From positions 1 through 16,614 of the forward strand of contig JASHUR010000153.1 of NCBI GenBank assembly GCA_030039895.1: a stretch of DNA of 16,614 nt. The letters run 5' to 3'. Shown here in pieces: positions 7,710 to 16,614 of the stretch. The notes under the pieces are model-generated. The model made no database searches and was not told where the DNA came from. It saw nothing but the letters and a program-made list of their open reading frames with translations. Position numbers and translations under genes: made by a program. Every line of letters begins with the position of its first letter. The first letter of the stretch is position 1. Origin of the DNA: Acidobacteriaceae bacterium (GTDB taxonomy: Bacteria > Acidobacteriota > Terriglobia > Terriglobales > Acidobacteriaceae).

Positions 7710-9887
7710 ATGGGACGCCTGCGCAATTTTGAAACTGATATATTCCGGTGGGTACGCCGCGACCCTCCAGAGGGCAAGATTCACCGCATCGCATTCTGGC
7801 TGCTGGCGGCGTATCTGGTATTTCTGGTGGCTTCATTACTCCCCGGAGACGCCGGCCAGTTCTTTCAGGCGCTTGGCAGTTTTACGCTGTTTCTGCTGGT
7901 TATCTTCAGTATCCCGCTGTTCTGGCGGTGGCTCATGCGCCGCGTCCTGTGGAAGGTCCGCAACCGCCTGGTCGTCACCTACCTGCTGATGGGCCTTACG
8001 CCGGTGGTGCTGTTCGCGACGCTCGCGCTCATTCTGCTCTATGTCTTCTCCGGCCAGTTCGCGATTTTTGCCGCCAACGATGTAATCGACCAGGAACAGG
8101 CCCACATCGCTTCTGAAAACCGTGCGTTCGCCATCAGCGCCGCACATACCCTCGCTGCCAACCCCAAGGCCGCAACGCTGACCTTGCCTGAGTTCGACGA
8201 CACCGAGCCCGGCCATCCGCGCACCGGCATCGCCTTCGCTGCATTTGAAGATGGGCGCCTGCTGCGCCTTAGCCCGGACGTGTTTAACACCGGCGAAATC
8301 CGGCAGCCTCCCTCATGGGTGCAAGGCAGATTCAGCGGCCTCGTCGAAGACCACGGAGCCCTGTTCCTTCGCGCCGTGGACACAGAAACCGTCGGCAAAG
8401 CCACCGTCACGGCCATCACCAGCCTCCCTCTACAAAAGGAGAATGTCGAGCAGATCGCCCGCGGCCTCGGCACTGTGACCATCGTTCCCGATGTCACGCT
8501 GGGCAATGAGAACACTCCGGGTCCCAAACCGCGGACCAAAGTCACCTTCAGCCGCCGTTCGCTGAACTCTCCGGTCGACGTCAGTGTCAACGGTCGCGAT
8601 ATCAATCAACTTGATCAGGGCAGCGGCCGCCCAATCGAAGGCGGCACGCTTCCGCCCTCGATGCACTTCTACGACATTCTCGTGACCTTCGTCGCACCCC
8701 TCGAAACTCGCAACTGGCAGACCGGCAAGCCCCTCTCCACCTTCACCCGCGTCGACTCGCGCCCCTCAGCACTCTATAAGCGCCTCTTTATCGCCTCGCT
8801 CAACACCGCTCCCATCTGGCGCGACGCCTTTATTGCCCTCGCCATCTTCTTTGGCTTGCTCGAGCTTTTTGCCTTTTTCCTTGCTGTCCGGCTCAACCTC
8901 ACGATCACGCGGTCCGTCCGCGACCTTTACCATGCGACGGAAGCCATCGATCAAGGCGACCTTACGCATCGCATCCGTGTCACCCGCAACGATCAGCTCG
9001 CTGCGCTTAGCCGCTCCTTCAATAAGATGACCTCGTCGCTGGCCCGCCTGCTTGAAGAGCAACGAGAGAAAGAGCGGCTACAGGGCGAGCTCGCCATTGC
9101 ACAGGAGGTCCAAGCCAATCTCTTCCCGCGCGGCAGCGTCAGCCTGCCCATGCTTGAACTGCACGGCGCCTGCTATCCCGCCCGCACCGTCAGCGGAGAC
9201 TACTACGACTTTCTGCTCTCAGGTACCGCCGGCCTCGGCATCGCCCTCGGCGACATCAGCGGCAAGGGCATCTCCGCCGCTTTGCTCATGGCCACGCTCC
9301 ACTCCGCCGTGCGCGCCTTCCGCTTCGCGGGCGAAGAACTCATCCTTGAGGGCAGCGCTGCTGCCGCCCGTTCCACAACCCGCCACGTCGGCAAAGAAGA
9401 AATTGAGTGTGGTGAGCTCTTCGAGGAGCCCGCCCACATGCTCGCTCTGCTCAACCATCATCTTTATCGAAGCACTCAGCCGGAAAAATACGCGACCCTT
9501 TTCCTTGCGCACTACAACGGGGCCACGCGTCGCCTCGTTTATTCAAATGGAGGTCAGCTTCCGCCATTCCTGCTGCGCGCCGACGACACGATAGCGCGCC
9601 TGGACCGGGGAGGCACGGTCATCGGCCTCATCGACAACATGACCTATGAGCAAGGTGATGAGCAGCTGAATCCTGGCGATATCCTAATCGCCTACAGCGA
9701 CGGAGTTACGGAGCCGGAAAATGAATTTGGCGAATTCGGCGAAGAACGGCTCATTGAGGTCGTCCGCCGCCATCGCCACCTTCCCCTTGACGCTATCTCC
9801 GAACAGGTCATGCAGTCGCTGCGCAGTTGGATCGGCGGACAAGAACAGCCTGACGATATTACTCTGGTCCTTGCCCGTCAGCTGTAA
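7710..9887 (+). CDS. Membrane-bound HAMP-SpoIIE serine phosphatase (PP2C type, RsbU-like)
   Basis: A 725-residue protein. Three hydrophobic segments (about 26-43, 58-76 and 89-113) are followed by a large, probably extracytoplasmic region of about 255 residues with no motif I recognise. TM4 (about 372-394), a HAMP linker (about 392-446, 'LTITRSVRDLYHATEAIDQG'), a short coiled coil and a C-terminal SpoIIE/PP2C phosphatase domain (about 460-725) complete it. Metal-binding motifs are intact: 'SGDYYD' (495-500), 'GDISGKG' (514-520), 'YSDGVTEP' (662-669) and 'QPDDIT' (713-718). Such enzymes dephosphorylate anti-anti-sigma (STAS) proteins in partner-switching stress pathways. No STAS or anti-sigma kinase gene is in the window, so its partner is elsewhere. 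ATG 7710 has no clear Shine-Dalgarno sequence. An insert of about 40 residues (541-580) enlarges the phosphatase domain after 'SAVRAF'. The input sensed is unknown. Confidence 0.93.
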   Translation: MGRLRNFETDIFRWVRRDPPEGKIHRIAFWLLAAYLVFLVASLLPGDAGQFFQALGSFTLFLLVIFSIPLFWRWLMRRVLWKVRNRLVVTYLLMGLTPVVLFATLALILLYVFSGQFAIFAANDVIDQEQAHIASENRAFAISAAHTLAANPKAATLTLPEFDDTEPGHPRTGIAFAAFEDGRLLRLSPDVFNTGEIRQPPSWVQGRFSGLVEDHGALFLRAVDTETVGKATVTAITSLPLQKENVEQIARGLGTVTIVPDVTLGNENTPGPKPRTKVTFSRRSLNSPVDVSVNGRDINQLDQGSGRPIEGGTLPPSMHFYDILVTFVAPLETRNWQTGKPLSTFTRVDSRPSALYKRLFIASLNTAPIWRDAFIALAIFFGLLELFAFFLAVRLNLTITRSVRDLYHATEAIDQGDLTHRIRVTRNDQLAALSRSFNKMTSSLARLLEEQREKERLQGELAIAQEVQANLFPRGSVSLPMLELHGACYPARTVSGDYYDFLLSGTAGLGIALGDISGKGISAALLMATLHSAVRAFRFAGEELILEGSAAAARSTTRHVGKEEIECGELFEEPAHMLALLNHHLYRSTQPEKYATLFLAHYNGATRRLVYSNGGQLPPFLLRADDTIARLDRGGTVIGLIDNMTYEQGDEQLNPGDILIAYSDGVTEPENEFGEFGEERLIEVVRRHRHLPLDAISEQVMQSLRSWIGGQEQPDDITLVLARQL

Positions 9888-9920
9888 AGACGGCGGAGGG
9901 CTCGGCGCAAAATTCGGGTC

Positions 9921-9985
9921 ATAAAACAAAGAATGATAAATCGCTTTAGTTATGTGGCATTATGTTATTTCCAATGAATCGGGGC
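9921..9985 (+). promoter_or_regulatory. AT-rich leader of the pentose operon with 10-bp-spaced TTATGT repeats
   Basis: The 105-bp gap before araD contains a strikingly AT-rich stretch. Within it TTATGT occurs twice (9950-9955 and 9960-9965), exactly one helical turn apart. TATGTT at 9961-9966 could be a -10 hexamer, but no convincing -35 pairs with it, which would fit an activator-dependent promoter. This is the only plausible place for the main operon promoter, since the following genes are tightly packed. The exact elements are uncertain. Confidence 0.35.
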
Positions 9986-9992
9986 CAGCGCA

Positions 9993-10691
9993 GTGCTTGA
10001 AAATCTAAAAGCTGAAGTTCTTGAAGCCAATCTCGAAATCGTGCGTCGCGGACTTGTCCTTTATACCTTTGGCAACGCCAGCGGTATCGATCGCGAGACC
10101 GGTCTCGTCGCCATCAAGCCCAGCGGCGTTCCCTATGAGACGATGAAGCCCTCCGACCTCGTGGTCACTGACCTCAACGGAAAGATCGTTGAAGGTTCGT
10201 TGCGTCCATCCTCCGACCTGGCTACCCATCTCCATCTGTATCGCGAGTTCCCTGCCATAGGCGGCATCGTTCACACGCACTCTGAGTACGCAACTGCATG
10301 GGCCCAGGCCGGACGCGAAATTCCCGCCTATGGCACCACGCATGCTGACTACTTCTACGGCCCTGTTCCAGTCACCGGCGAGCTCAACGACGAAGAGGTT
10401 GCCACCGACTATGTCCTCAATACCGGAGTGGCCATCACGCGACGCTTCCAAGGCCTTGACCCCATCGCCGTCCCCGGAGTTCTAGTACGAGGCCATGCTC
10501 CCTTTGCGTGGGGCAGAACGCCCATGGACGCCGCACACCACGCCGTCATCCTCGAATCCGTGGCCCGCATGGCCTATTACACAGTCACCCTGAACGCGTC
10601 CTGTGGCAACATTTCGCAGGCGCTCCTCGACCTCCACCACTTTCGCAAGCACGGCCCGAATGCGACCTACGGTCAGAAAAATTCGAAATAG
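9993..10691 (+). CDS. araD: L-ribulose-5-phosphate 4-epimerase (AraD-type class II aldolase)
   Basis: Converts L-ribulose 5-phosphate to D-xylulose 5-phosphate by retro-aldol chemistry with a divalent metal, in the cytoplasm. 232 residues, against 231 in E. coli. GTG 9993 gives MLENLKAEVLEANLEIV, matching the family start. Seen: 'FGNASGIDRE' (26-35) and 'KPSGVPYE' (42-49) for phosphate binding; 'SSDLATHLHLYREFP' with Asp75; metal ligands His94 and His96 in 'GIVHTHSEYATAWAQ'; the epimerase hallmark 'GTTHADYFYG' with Asp119, equivalent to the catalytic Asp120 of E. coli; 'RGHAPFAWG' with the third metal ligand His168; and Tyr226 near the end, at the place of E. coli Tyr229. The 'GTTHADYFYG' motif separates it from fuculose- and rhamnulose-phosphate aldolases. 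First gene of a five-gene cluster with symporter, isomerase and kinase. Upstream lies an AT-rich leader of about 100 bp. Confidence 0.95.
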   Translation: MLENLKAEVLEANLEIVRRGLVLYTFGNASGIDRETGLVAIKPSGVPYETMKPSDLVVTDLNGKIVEGSLRPSSDLATHLHLYREFPAIGGIVHTHSEYATAWAQAGREIPAYGTTHADYFYGPVPVTGELNDEEVATDYVLNTGVAITRRFQGLDPIAVPGVLVRGHAPFAWGRTPMDAAHHAVILESVARMAYYTVTLNASCGNISQALLDLHHFRKHGPNATYGQKNSK

Positions 10692-10732
10692 ACAGTTCCC
10701 GGCGCAACCGCGTATTTTAAGGAAATCAAGTG

Positions 10733-12457
10733 ATGAAACCGTTTACCTTACTCGCCACTTTTGCTGCGGAACCCGCTAAGACCCAAATTGCCTACCTGCA
10801 CGGGGTGGACATTGCCGTCATCGCGATCTATTTCGCCATCGTCATCTACATCGGTTTCTACCTGAAGGGCGAAAGCAACACCAGCGAAGACTTCTTTATG
10901 GCCGGCCGCGAGATGACCATGTGGATCGCGGGCCTCAGCTTCGTCTCCGCCAACCTCGGCTCCCTCGAGTTGATGGGCTGGGCCGGTTCGGCCTACGAAT
11001 ACGGCATCCTGGCCACGCACTGGTACTGGATCGGCGCCATCCCCGCGATGCTCTTCCTCGGCCTTGTGATGATGCCCTTCTATTACATCTCCAAGGTCAA
11101 CTCCGTCCCCGGATACCTCAACCTCCGCTACGGCCCCGGCACACGCGCTGTTTCCGGCATCAGTTTTGCATTCATGACCATCCTGATGAGCGGCATCAAC
11201 ATGTACGCGATGGCCGTGGTTATGAAGGTTGTATTGGGCTGGGACCTCAACTTCTCGATCTGGGTTTCGTCGATTACGGTTGCCGTCTATGTGGCGCTGG
11301 GCGGATTGCGCTCCGCCATCTACAACGAGGTCCTACAATTCTTCCTCATCTGGATTGGCTCGCTACTGATCCCGATTCTTGGCCTGATAGAAGTAGGAAG
11401 CTGGCACAACCTCGAAGCCAAAATCTACGAACGCCTGCACACGCACGACTATGTCCATCTGTGGAGCACTTTGGGGCACTTCCGCGACAACCCGATGGGG
11501 GTGAACTGGTTCGGCATCATCTTCGGATTAGGGTTTGTGGTCAGCTTCGGCTACTGGACCACGGACTTCCTGGTGGTGCAGCGCGTGCTGGCTGCAAAGG
11601 ACCTGCGCTCGGCCAAGATGGCCCCGATTCTAGGCTCGGCGCTCAAGATGTGCGTGCCGTTCATCGTGATTCTGCCCGGCCTGCTGGCGCTGGGTGTACT
11701 TCCCTACAAGCTGGTGGGAACAACGGTCGCGATGCACACCGGCCAGCACACTTACAACGAAGTGCTGCCGCTCATGCTGGTTCGATACTGCGGGCCGGGG
11801 CTGCTGGGGCTGGGCGTTACGGCCCTCATCGCAGGATTCATGTCCGGCATGGCCGGCAATGTCAGCGCCTTCTCGACCGTCTGGACCTACGACATCTATG
11901 CGGCCTTCCTCAACAAAAACGCGACCGACCAGCACTACGTCAAAATGGGCCGCTGGTGCACACTGTTGGGCGTGTTGGTCTCAGTAGGCACGGCATACAT
12001 TGTGCAGCATGCCGCCTCCATCATGGACTATGTGCAGCAGCTCTTCAGCTTCTTCATTGCGCCGCTGTTCGGGACTGTTATTGTGGGCATGTTGTGGAAG
12101 CGCGCCACCAAGGAAGGCGGTTTCTGGGGCCTGCTTGTGGGCACGGTAACTTCGATCAGCCTATGGCTGTGGGTCAAATTTGATCCTCACGCGCTGCGCT
12201 ATGTGGCCCTTTCGCCTGATGCAAAGGAAATGGCTGAGAACATCTACCGCGCGCTGTGGGCATGGTCCGCGGGCGTCATCGTCACCGTTATCGTCAGCTA
12301 CGCCACGCAGCCGCGCCCCGTGGCCGAACTTGAGGGCCTGGTCTACGGGGCCACTAAAATTCCGAAGGAATACGACGAGCACTGGTACCAGAAACCAATC
12401 CTCTGGGCCGGCATCGTCTTTGTCGCATTCCTCGCGCTCAACATCATCTTCTGGTAG
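10733..12457 (+). CDS. Sodium:solute symporter (SSS/SLC5 family), probable pentose importer
   Basis: A 574-residue polytopic membrane protein with about 13-14 hydrophobic segments. Family marks are 'VPGYLNLRYGPGTRAVSG' (125-142), signature 1-like 'ALGGLRSAIYNEVLQ' (188-202) and signature 2 'ALIAGFMSGMAGNVSAFSTV' (364-383) followed by 'WTYDIY'. Glu199 stands where many SSS members have Asp in signature 1. Serines and threonines of the 376-385 segment fall where the family's conserved Na2 site is. The ATG at 10733 follows AAGGAA with 8-base spacing; an overlapping GTG at 10730 would add one residue. It lies 41 bp after araD and 11 bp before a tiny membrane protein gene. Placement between araD and the isomerase/kinase pair suggests L-arabinose (or a similar pentose) as substrate, coupled to Na+. 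Specificity is inferred from context, as the sequence alone does not show it. Confidence 0.93.
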   Translation: MKPFTLLATFAAEPAKTQIAYLHGVDIAVIAIYFAIVIYIGFYLKGESNTSEDFFMAGREMTMWIAGLSFVSANLGSLELMGWAGSAYEYGILATHWYWIGAIPAMLFLGLVMMPFYYISKVNSVPGYLNLRYGPGTRAVSGISFAFMTILMSGINMYAMAVVMKVVLGWDLNFSIWVSSITVAVYVALGGLRSAIYNEVLQFFLIWIGSLLIPILGLIEVGSWHNLEAKIYERLHTHDYVHLWSTLGHFRDNPMGVNWFGIIFGLGFVVSFGYWTTDFLVVQRVLAAKDLRSAKMAPILGSALKMCVPFIVILPGLLALGVLPYKLVGTTVAMHTGQHTYNEVLPLMLVRYCGPGLLGLGVTALIAGFMSGMAGNVSAFSTVWTYDIYAAFLNKNATDQHYVKMGRWCTLLGVLVSVGTAYIVQHAASIMDYVQQLFSFFIAPLFGTVIVGMLWKRATKEGGFWGLLVGTVTSISLWLWVKFDPHALRYVALSPDAKEMAENIYRALWAWSAGVIVTVIVSYATQPRPVAELEGLVYGATKIPKEYDEHWYQKPILWAGIVFVAFLALNIIFW

Positions 12458-12468
12458 GAGGAAACGCC

Positions 12469-12681
12469 ATGCGCGAAACAATGTCGATCTGGTTCTTCTG
12501 CGGCGTGCTGTTCTTCATCTACGGCATCATCATTACCGGCCAGGGCATCTGGGAGCTCAGCCACCCTCCGGCGCAGCCGCCAGTTCTCTACTCGTTGCAC
12601 GCGCCCATCTGGTGGGGAGCCATGATGGGCATTGCAGGGCTCTTCTATACCATTCGTCACTGGCCCCATCGCAACCGTTAA
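12469..12681 (+). CDS. Small two-helix membrane protein, candidate symporter accessory subunit
   Basis: 70 residues, beginning MRETMSIWFF. Two hydrophobic segments (about 7-27 and 46-63) are joined by a proline- and aromatic-rich loop 'SHPPAQPPVLYSLHAPIWWG' (31-50), and the basic tail RHWPHRNR suggests a cytoplasmic C-terminus. It is surely translated: a perfect AGGAGG (12456-12461) sits 7 bases before the ATG and overlaps the symporter's TAG stop. That arrangement suggests coupled translation and matched amounts. I do not recognise a named domain. Small two-TM partners are known for some SSS transporters (for example YjcH with ActP and YhdT with PanF in E. coli, by gene context), so a role as stabilising or modulating subunit is plausible but inferred. 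Confidence 0.85.
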   Translation: MRETMSIWFFCGVLFFIYGIIITGQGIWELSHPPAQPPVLYSLHAPIWWGAMMGIAGLFYTIRHWPHRNR

Positions 12682-12723
12682 TTTCAAAACCCCGGGCTTC
12701 AGATTCGAAGGAAGAGACAGATC

Positions 12724-14142
<1,419 letters not shown>

Positions 14143-14148
14143 CATTCA

Positions 14149-15732
14149 GTGGCCATTGTTGCAGGCGTAGACTTCGGGACCCTCAGCGTGCGCGTCACAC
14201 TGCTTGACAGCACACGCGGGCGCCTCGGCACCGCGTCCGCCGAGTACCAGCTCCACCGCAAGCGCGAAGATCCCGACTACGCCACACAGTCGCACGATGA
14301 CCAGATGCGAGCGCTCGCCAAGGCGACGCGCAAGGTGATAGCCGAAGCCGGCATTGACGGCGCGCAGGTTGAAGCGATTGCACTCGACACTACCGGCTCC
14401 AGCGTCATTCCCGTCGACGCTGCGCTCCAGCCACTTGACGAATACTACCTCTGGTGCGATCACCGCGCTAAAGAGGAAGCCCAGCAGATCACCGCGCTGG
14501 CGCACGCGGAGAAGCTCGAAGCGATTGAGTGGTGCGGCGGCGTCTACTCGCACGAGTGGGGATTTGCCAAGCTGCTCCACTGGCTGCGCCACAATTCTGA
14601 AAAGCGAGTGCAGTTTGCTACCGCCTTTGAGCACTGCGACATGGTCGCGGCCACGCTCGCAGGCATCACTGACGTGCGCAAGGTGAAGCGCAGCGTGTGC
14701 GCCATGGGCCACAAGTGGCTCTGGAATCCTAAGTGGGGCGGGCTGCCTCCGCAGGAGTTCTTCTCAAAACTCGATCCCCTGTTTGACGGCATTCGCGCGC
14801 GCTTTGAAGGTGATTACCTTACCTCCGACCACATCGCCGGACACCTCGCACCGCAATGGGCTGGGGCGCTCGGACTGCGCGCCCGAATCCCCATCCCCGT
14901 CGGCGCATTCGACGCGCACTGGGACGCCATCGGCGCGGGCTGCCGCGAAGGTGACGTGGTCAACGTCGTCGGCACCTCAACCTGCATCATCGCCATGCAG
15001 AAGCAGGCCACGCTCGTTCCAGGAGTGTGCGGCGTGGTGCCGGGCAGCGTTCATCCGCAATACACCGGCGTCGAGGCCGGCCTCTCAGCTACGGGAGACA
15101 TTTTTGAAGCGATCGCCCGCCGCGCCGGAACCAAGGTTGCGGAGCTGTCGAAAGGGCTGGAAGCGTACCGTGCCGGACAAACCGGCCTGTTGCGTCTGAG
15201 TTGGGACAACGGCGACCGCACCGTTCTCGTCAATCCCGAACTCGGCGGCGTCACCCTCGGCTGGAACCTCATCCATACCGCGCAGGACGAACTCTACGCA
15301 GCCATTGAAGGCACTGCGTTCCACACACGCATCATCCTTGAGCGCATGGCCGAGCATGCGGTTCCGGTAGAGCGTGTGATCAACGCCGGAGGTATCCCGC
15401 AAAACAACCAGGTCCTCAATCAGGTCTACGCCAACGTGCTTCGCAAGCCAGTGCTGGTCCCCAACGGAACCCCCACGAGCCTTGGCTCAGGTATCTTCGC
15501 GCTGCTCGCGGCGAGGGTCTTCTCCACCATTGAGGACGCGCAGAGCGCCATGTGCCTGCCCTTCACTACCTACAAGCCACAACCCGACGCGATTCCCGTC
15601 TACAACCGCCTCTACAAGCACTACCGCGACCTCTATTTCGCACTCGGGACTCGAGAGGCAGCCGCTGTCCGGCTCGGCAATGTCCTTCCCGACCTGCGGA
15701 AGATTGCAGCCGAGGTGCGCGGGTCAGCGTAG
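14149..15732 (+). CDS. araB: FGGY-family pentulose kinase, probable L-ribulokinase (AraB-like)
   Basis: Phosphorylates L-ribulose (or a near pentulose) at C5 with ATP. 527 residues, somewhat shorter than E. coli AraB (566). The GTG start at 14149 is supported by GGAGGAG 9 bases upstream. The N-terminus 'VDFGTLSVRVTLLD' (7-20) is the AraB-type version of the FGGY phosphate loop. Next come 'ALDTTGSSVIPVD' (78-90), 'YLWCDHRA' (100-107) for sugar binding, 'VKRSVCAMGHKWLWNPKWGG' (179-198), 'GAFDAHWDAIGAG' (252-264) with the probable catalytic base Asp255, ATP-site 'VGTSTCI' (274-280), and 'NAGGIPQNNQVLNQVYANVL' (412-431) followed by 'GTPTSLGSGIFALLAA'. The context (isomerase 6 bp upstream, araD in the same run) supports L-ribulose as substrate. 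The 3' end overlaps the convergent glycosyltransferase gene by 9 bp. Confidence 0.92.
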   Translation: MAIVAGVDFGTLSVRVTLLDSTRGRLGTASAEYQLHRKREDPDYATQSHDDQMRALAKATRKVIAEAGIDGAQVEAIALDTTGSSVIPVDAALQPLDEYYLWCDHRAKEEAQQITALAHAEKLEAIEWCGGVYSHEWGFAKLLHWLRHNSEKRVQFATAFEHCDMVAATLAGITDVRKVKRSVCAMGHKWLWNPKWGGLPPQEFFSKLDPLFDGIRARFEGDYLTSDHIAGHLAPQWAGALGLRARIPIPVGAFDAHWDAIGAGCREGDVVNVVGTSTCIIAMQKQATLVPGVCGVVPGSVHPQYTGVEAGLSATGDIFEAIARRAGTKVAELSKGLEAYRAGQTGLLRLSWDNGDRTVLVNPELGGVTLGWNLIHTAQDELYAAIEGTAFHTRIILERMAEHAVPVERVINAGGIPQNNQVLNQVYANVLRKPVLVPNGTPTSLGSGIFALLAARVFSTIEDAQSAMCLPFTTYKPQPDAIPVYNRLYKHYRDLYFALGTREAAAVRLGNVLPDLRKIAAEVRGSA

Positions 15733-16614
15733 CGGCCCGGCAAACTTCCTCAGATCGGCCAGTGGATACAGCGTTCCCCGCCACATCACGCCGCCGCGTG
15801 CCAACGTCAGCATCATCGAACGCAAAATCGCATAGAGCACCAGCAGCGCTGCCAGCGGGAACGTCAGCGCATACCAAACAGAAATCCCAGTGAACTGCCG
15901 GTAGTAGCGATACAACAACAGCAGCATCGCCATGACCACCGCTGTCGCGCACCGCATCCACCATCCGCCAGCGAGCGCTGCAAACGGACTCAGGCAGAAC
16001 ACCGCCATCCCCGCGCAAGCACCTAACGTCACAAGTATCCGAAAGCGGAACACTGCAAACATGTTCTTCGTGATGTTGCGGACCATTCCGATCGCGCCGA
16101 CCGCCCAGCGCACCCGCACCAGATCGCGTCCAAACGCCACGCGCTGCCGGTAGCCCTGGCGCTTTACCTCAAAACCGAGCCGCAGGTCTTCCAGCACTTC
16201 CATGCGTAGTGATTCAAAGCCGCCGAGCTTGCGATACACATCTGTGCGGATCAGATTGAATGCTCCAACGCCGAGTGACTCCTTGGTTCCCTCAATCGGA
16301 ATCCGCCAGAACCTCGAGAAAAGAGCCGACACGCCCTGGAAGAACGCGATCATCGCCCGCTCGCCAAAGCTCTTCAATATCAGCGAGGGAAAAATCACAA
16401 CATGGTCGGCCCGCTCGCTCTCCGCAAAATTGAGCGCGCGCAGCAGCGTGTCCTTCGCAAAGATTACGTCACCATCGGTGAACAGCAGCCACGGAGACTT
16501 CGCCTGCCGCGCTGCAACAGCCATCGCGTGCGTTTTGCCCATCCAGCCTTCAGGAAGCTCTTTGATATGCAGTACAGTCAGATTCCTGCCCTGCGCCGCT
16601 GCCTCTGCTGCCAC
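15724..16614 (-). CDS. Membrane glycosyltransferase, GT2 family (5' end beyond window)
   Basis: 296 residues are visible. A GTG coincides with the window edge, but the family's N-terminal membrane helix and nucleotide-binding start are missing, so the gene is cut, not naturally short. Seen: 'KELPEGWMGKTHAMAVAARQ' (18-37), the metal-binding 'TDGDV' (46-50, DGD in place of DxD), 'VGAFNLIRTDVYRKLGGFES' (116-135), 'EVLEDLRLGFEVKRQG' (139-154) with the acidic pair Glu142-Asp143 as probable catalytic base region, 'VRVRW', then three or so C-terminal membrane segments (about 193-215, 221-237, 246-270) and 'MWRGTLYPLADLRKF'. This layout resembles HpnB/CrtQ/ceramide-glucosyltransferase-like enzymes that glycosylate lipids or polyisoprenoids at the membrane. 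The acceptor is unknown. It is convergent with the kinase gene and not part of the pentose operon. Confidence 0.88.
   Translation of the reverse strand: MAAEAAAQGRNLTVLHIKELPEGWMGKTHAMAVAARQAKSPWLLFTDGDVIFAKDTLLRALNFAESERADHVVIFPSLILKSFGERAMIAFFQGVSALFSRFWRIPIEGTKESLGVGAFNLIRTDVYRKLGGFESLRMEVLEDLRLGFEVKRQGYRQRVAFGRDLVRVRWAVGAIGMVRNITKNMFAVFRFRILVTLGACAGMAVFCLSPFAALAGGWWMRCATAVVMAMLLLLYRYYRQFTGISVWYALTFPLAALLVLYAILRSMMLTLARGGVMWRGTLYPLADLRKFAGPLR

Noticed and set aside
10921..12183. 420-codon open frame in another plus-strand frame inside the symporter gene
   Set aside because: The product is rich in Arg, His, Pro and Leu and has no domain. It is a by-product of high-GC codon use in the symporter frame.

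Overview
The window is GC-rich and densely packed, and it looks like a chromosomal segment of an Acidobacteriota (Terriglobia / 'Acidobacteriaceae'-like) bacterium. The main pointer is the left-edge gene, a MacB/FtsX-type permease of the ADOP kind ('acidobacterial duplicated orphan permease'), which is greatly expanded in that phylum. The type-B carboxylesterase, SpoIIE-type phosphatase and sodium:solute symporter operon also fit. Taxonomy is inferred from gene content only; there is no rRNA gene in the window. I see no tRNA, rRNA, CRISPR array, integrase, transposase or phage gene.

Left part (1-4281): a 3'-truncated ADOP permease on the minus strand, whose reading frame is open from its start to the window edge; a LysR-type regulator on the same strand; and, divergent from it, the epoxyqueuosine reductase gene queG (tRNA modification). 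Middle part (4348-9887): a secreted type-B carboxylesterase and a convergent cold-shock protein gene. The cold-shock gene in turn diverges from a YihY/BrkB-type membrane protein, which is followed by a membrane-anchored HAMP-SpoIIE (PP2C-type) phosphatase. The intergenic gaps here carry several short palindromes of unknown role.

Right part (9993-15732): the most coherent system is a five-gene plus-strand operon for L-arabinose (or a closely related pentose). It encodes L-ribulose-5-phosphate 4-epimerase (araD), a sodium:solute symporter, a 70-residue two-helix membrane protein, a sugar isomerase of the L-fucose isomerase-like superfamily, and a ribulokinase-type FGGY kinase (araB-like). Expected flow is Na+-coupled uptake, aldose to ketose, ketose to ketose 5-phosphate, then epimerisation to D-xylulose 5-phosphate for the pentose phosphate pathway. 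No classical AraA, no arabinose ABC transporter and no AraC/GntR/LacI-type regulator is present. The isomerase seems to fill the AraA slot, and the small membrane protein is a good candidate for an undescribed symporter accessory subunit. The kinase gene overlaps, tail to tail, a GT2-type membrane glycosyltransferase whose N-terminus lies beyond the right edge.

No intergenic stretch exceeds about 300 bases. The longest are 5959-6197 (palindromes, no gene seen) and 6408-6629 (divergent promoter region between the cold-shock gene and the YihY gene).
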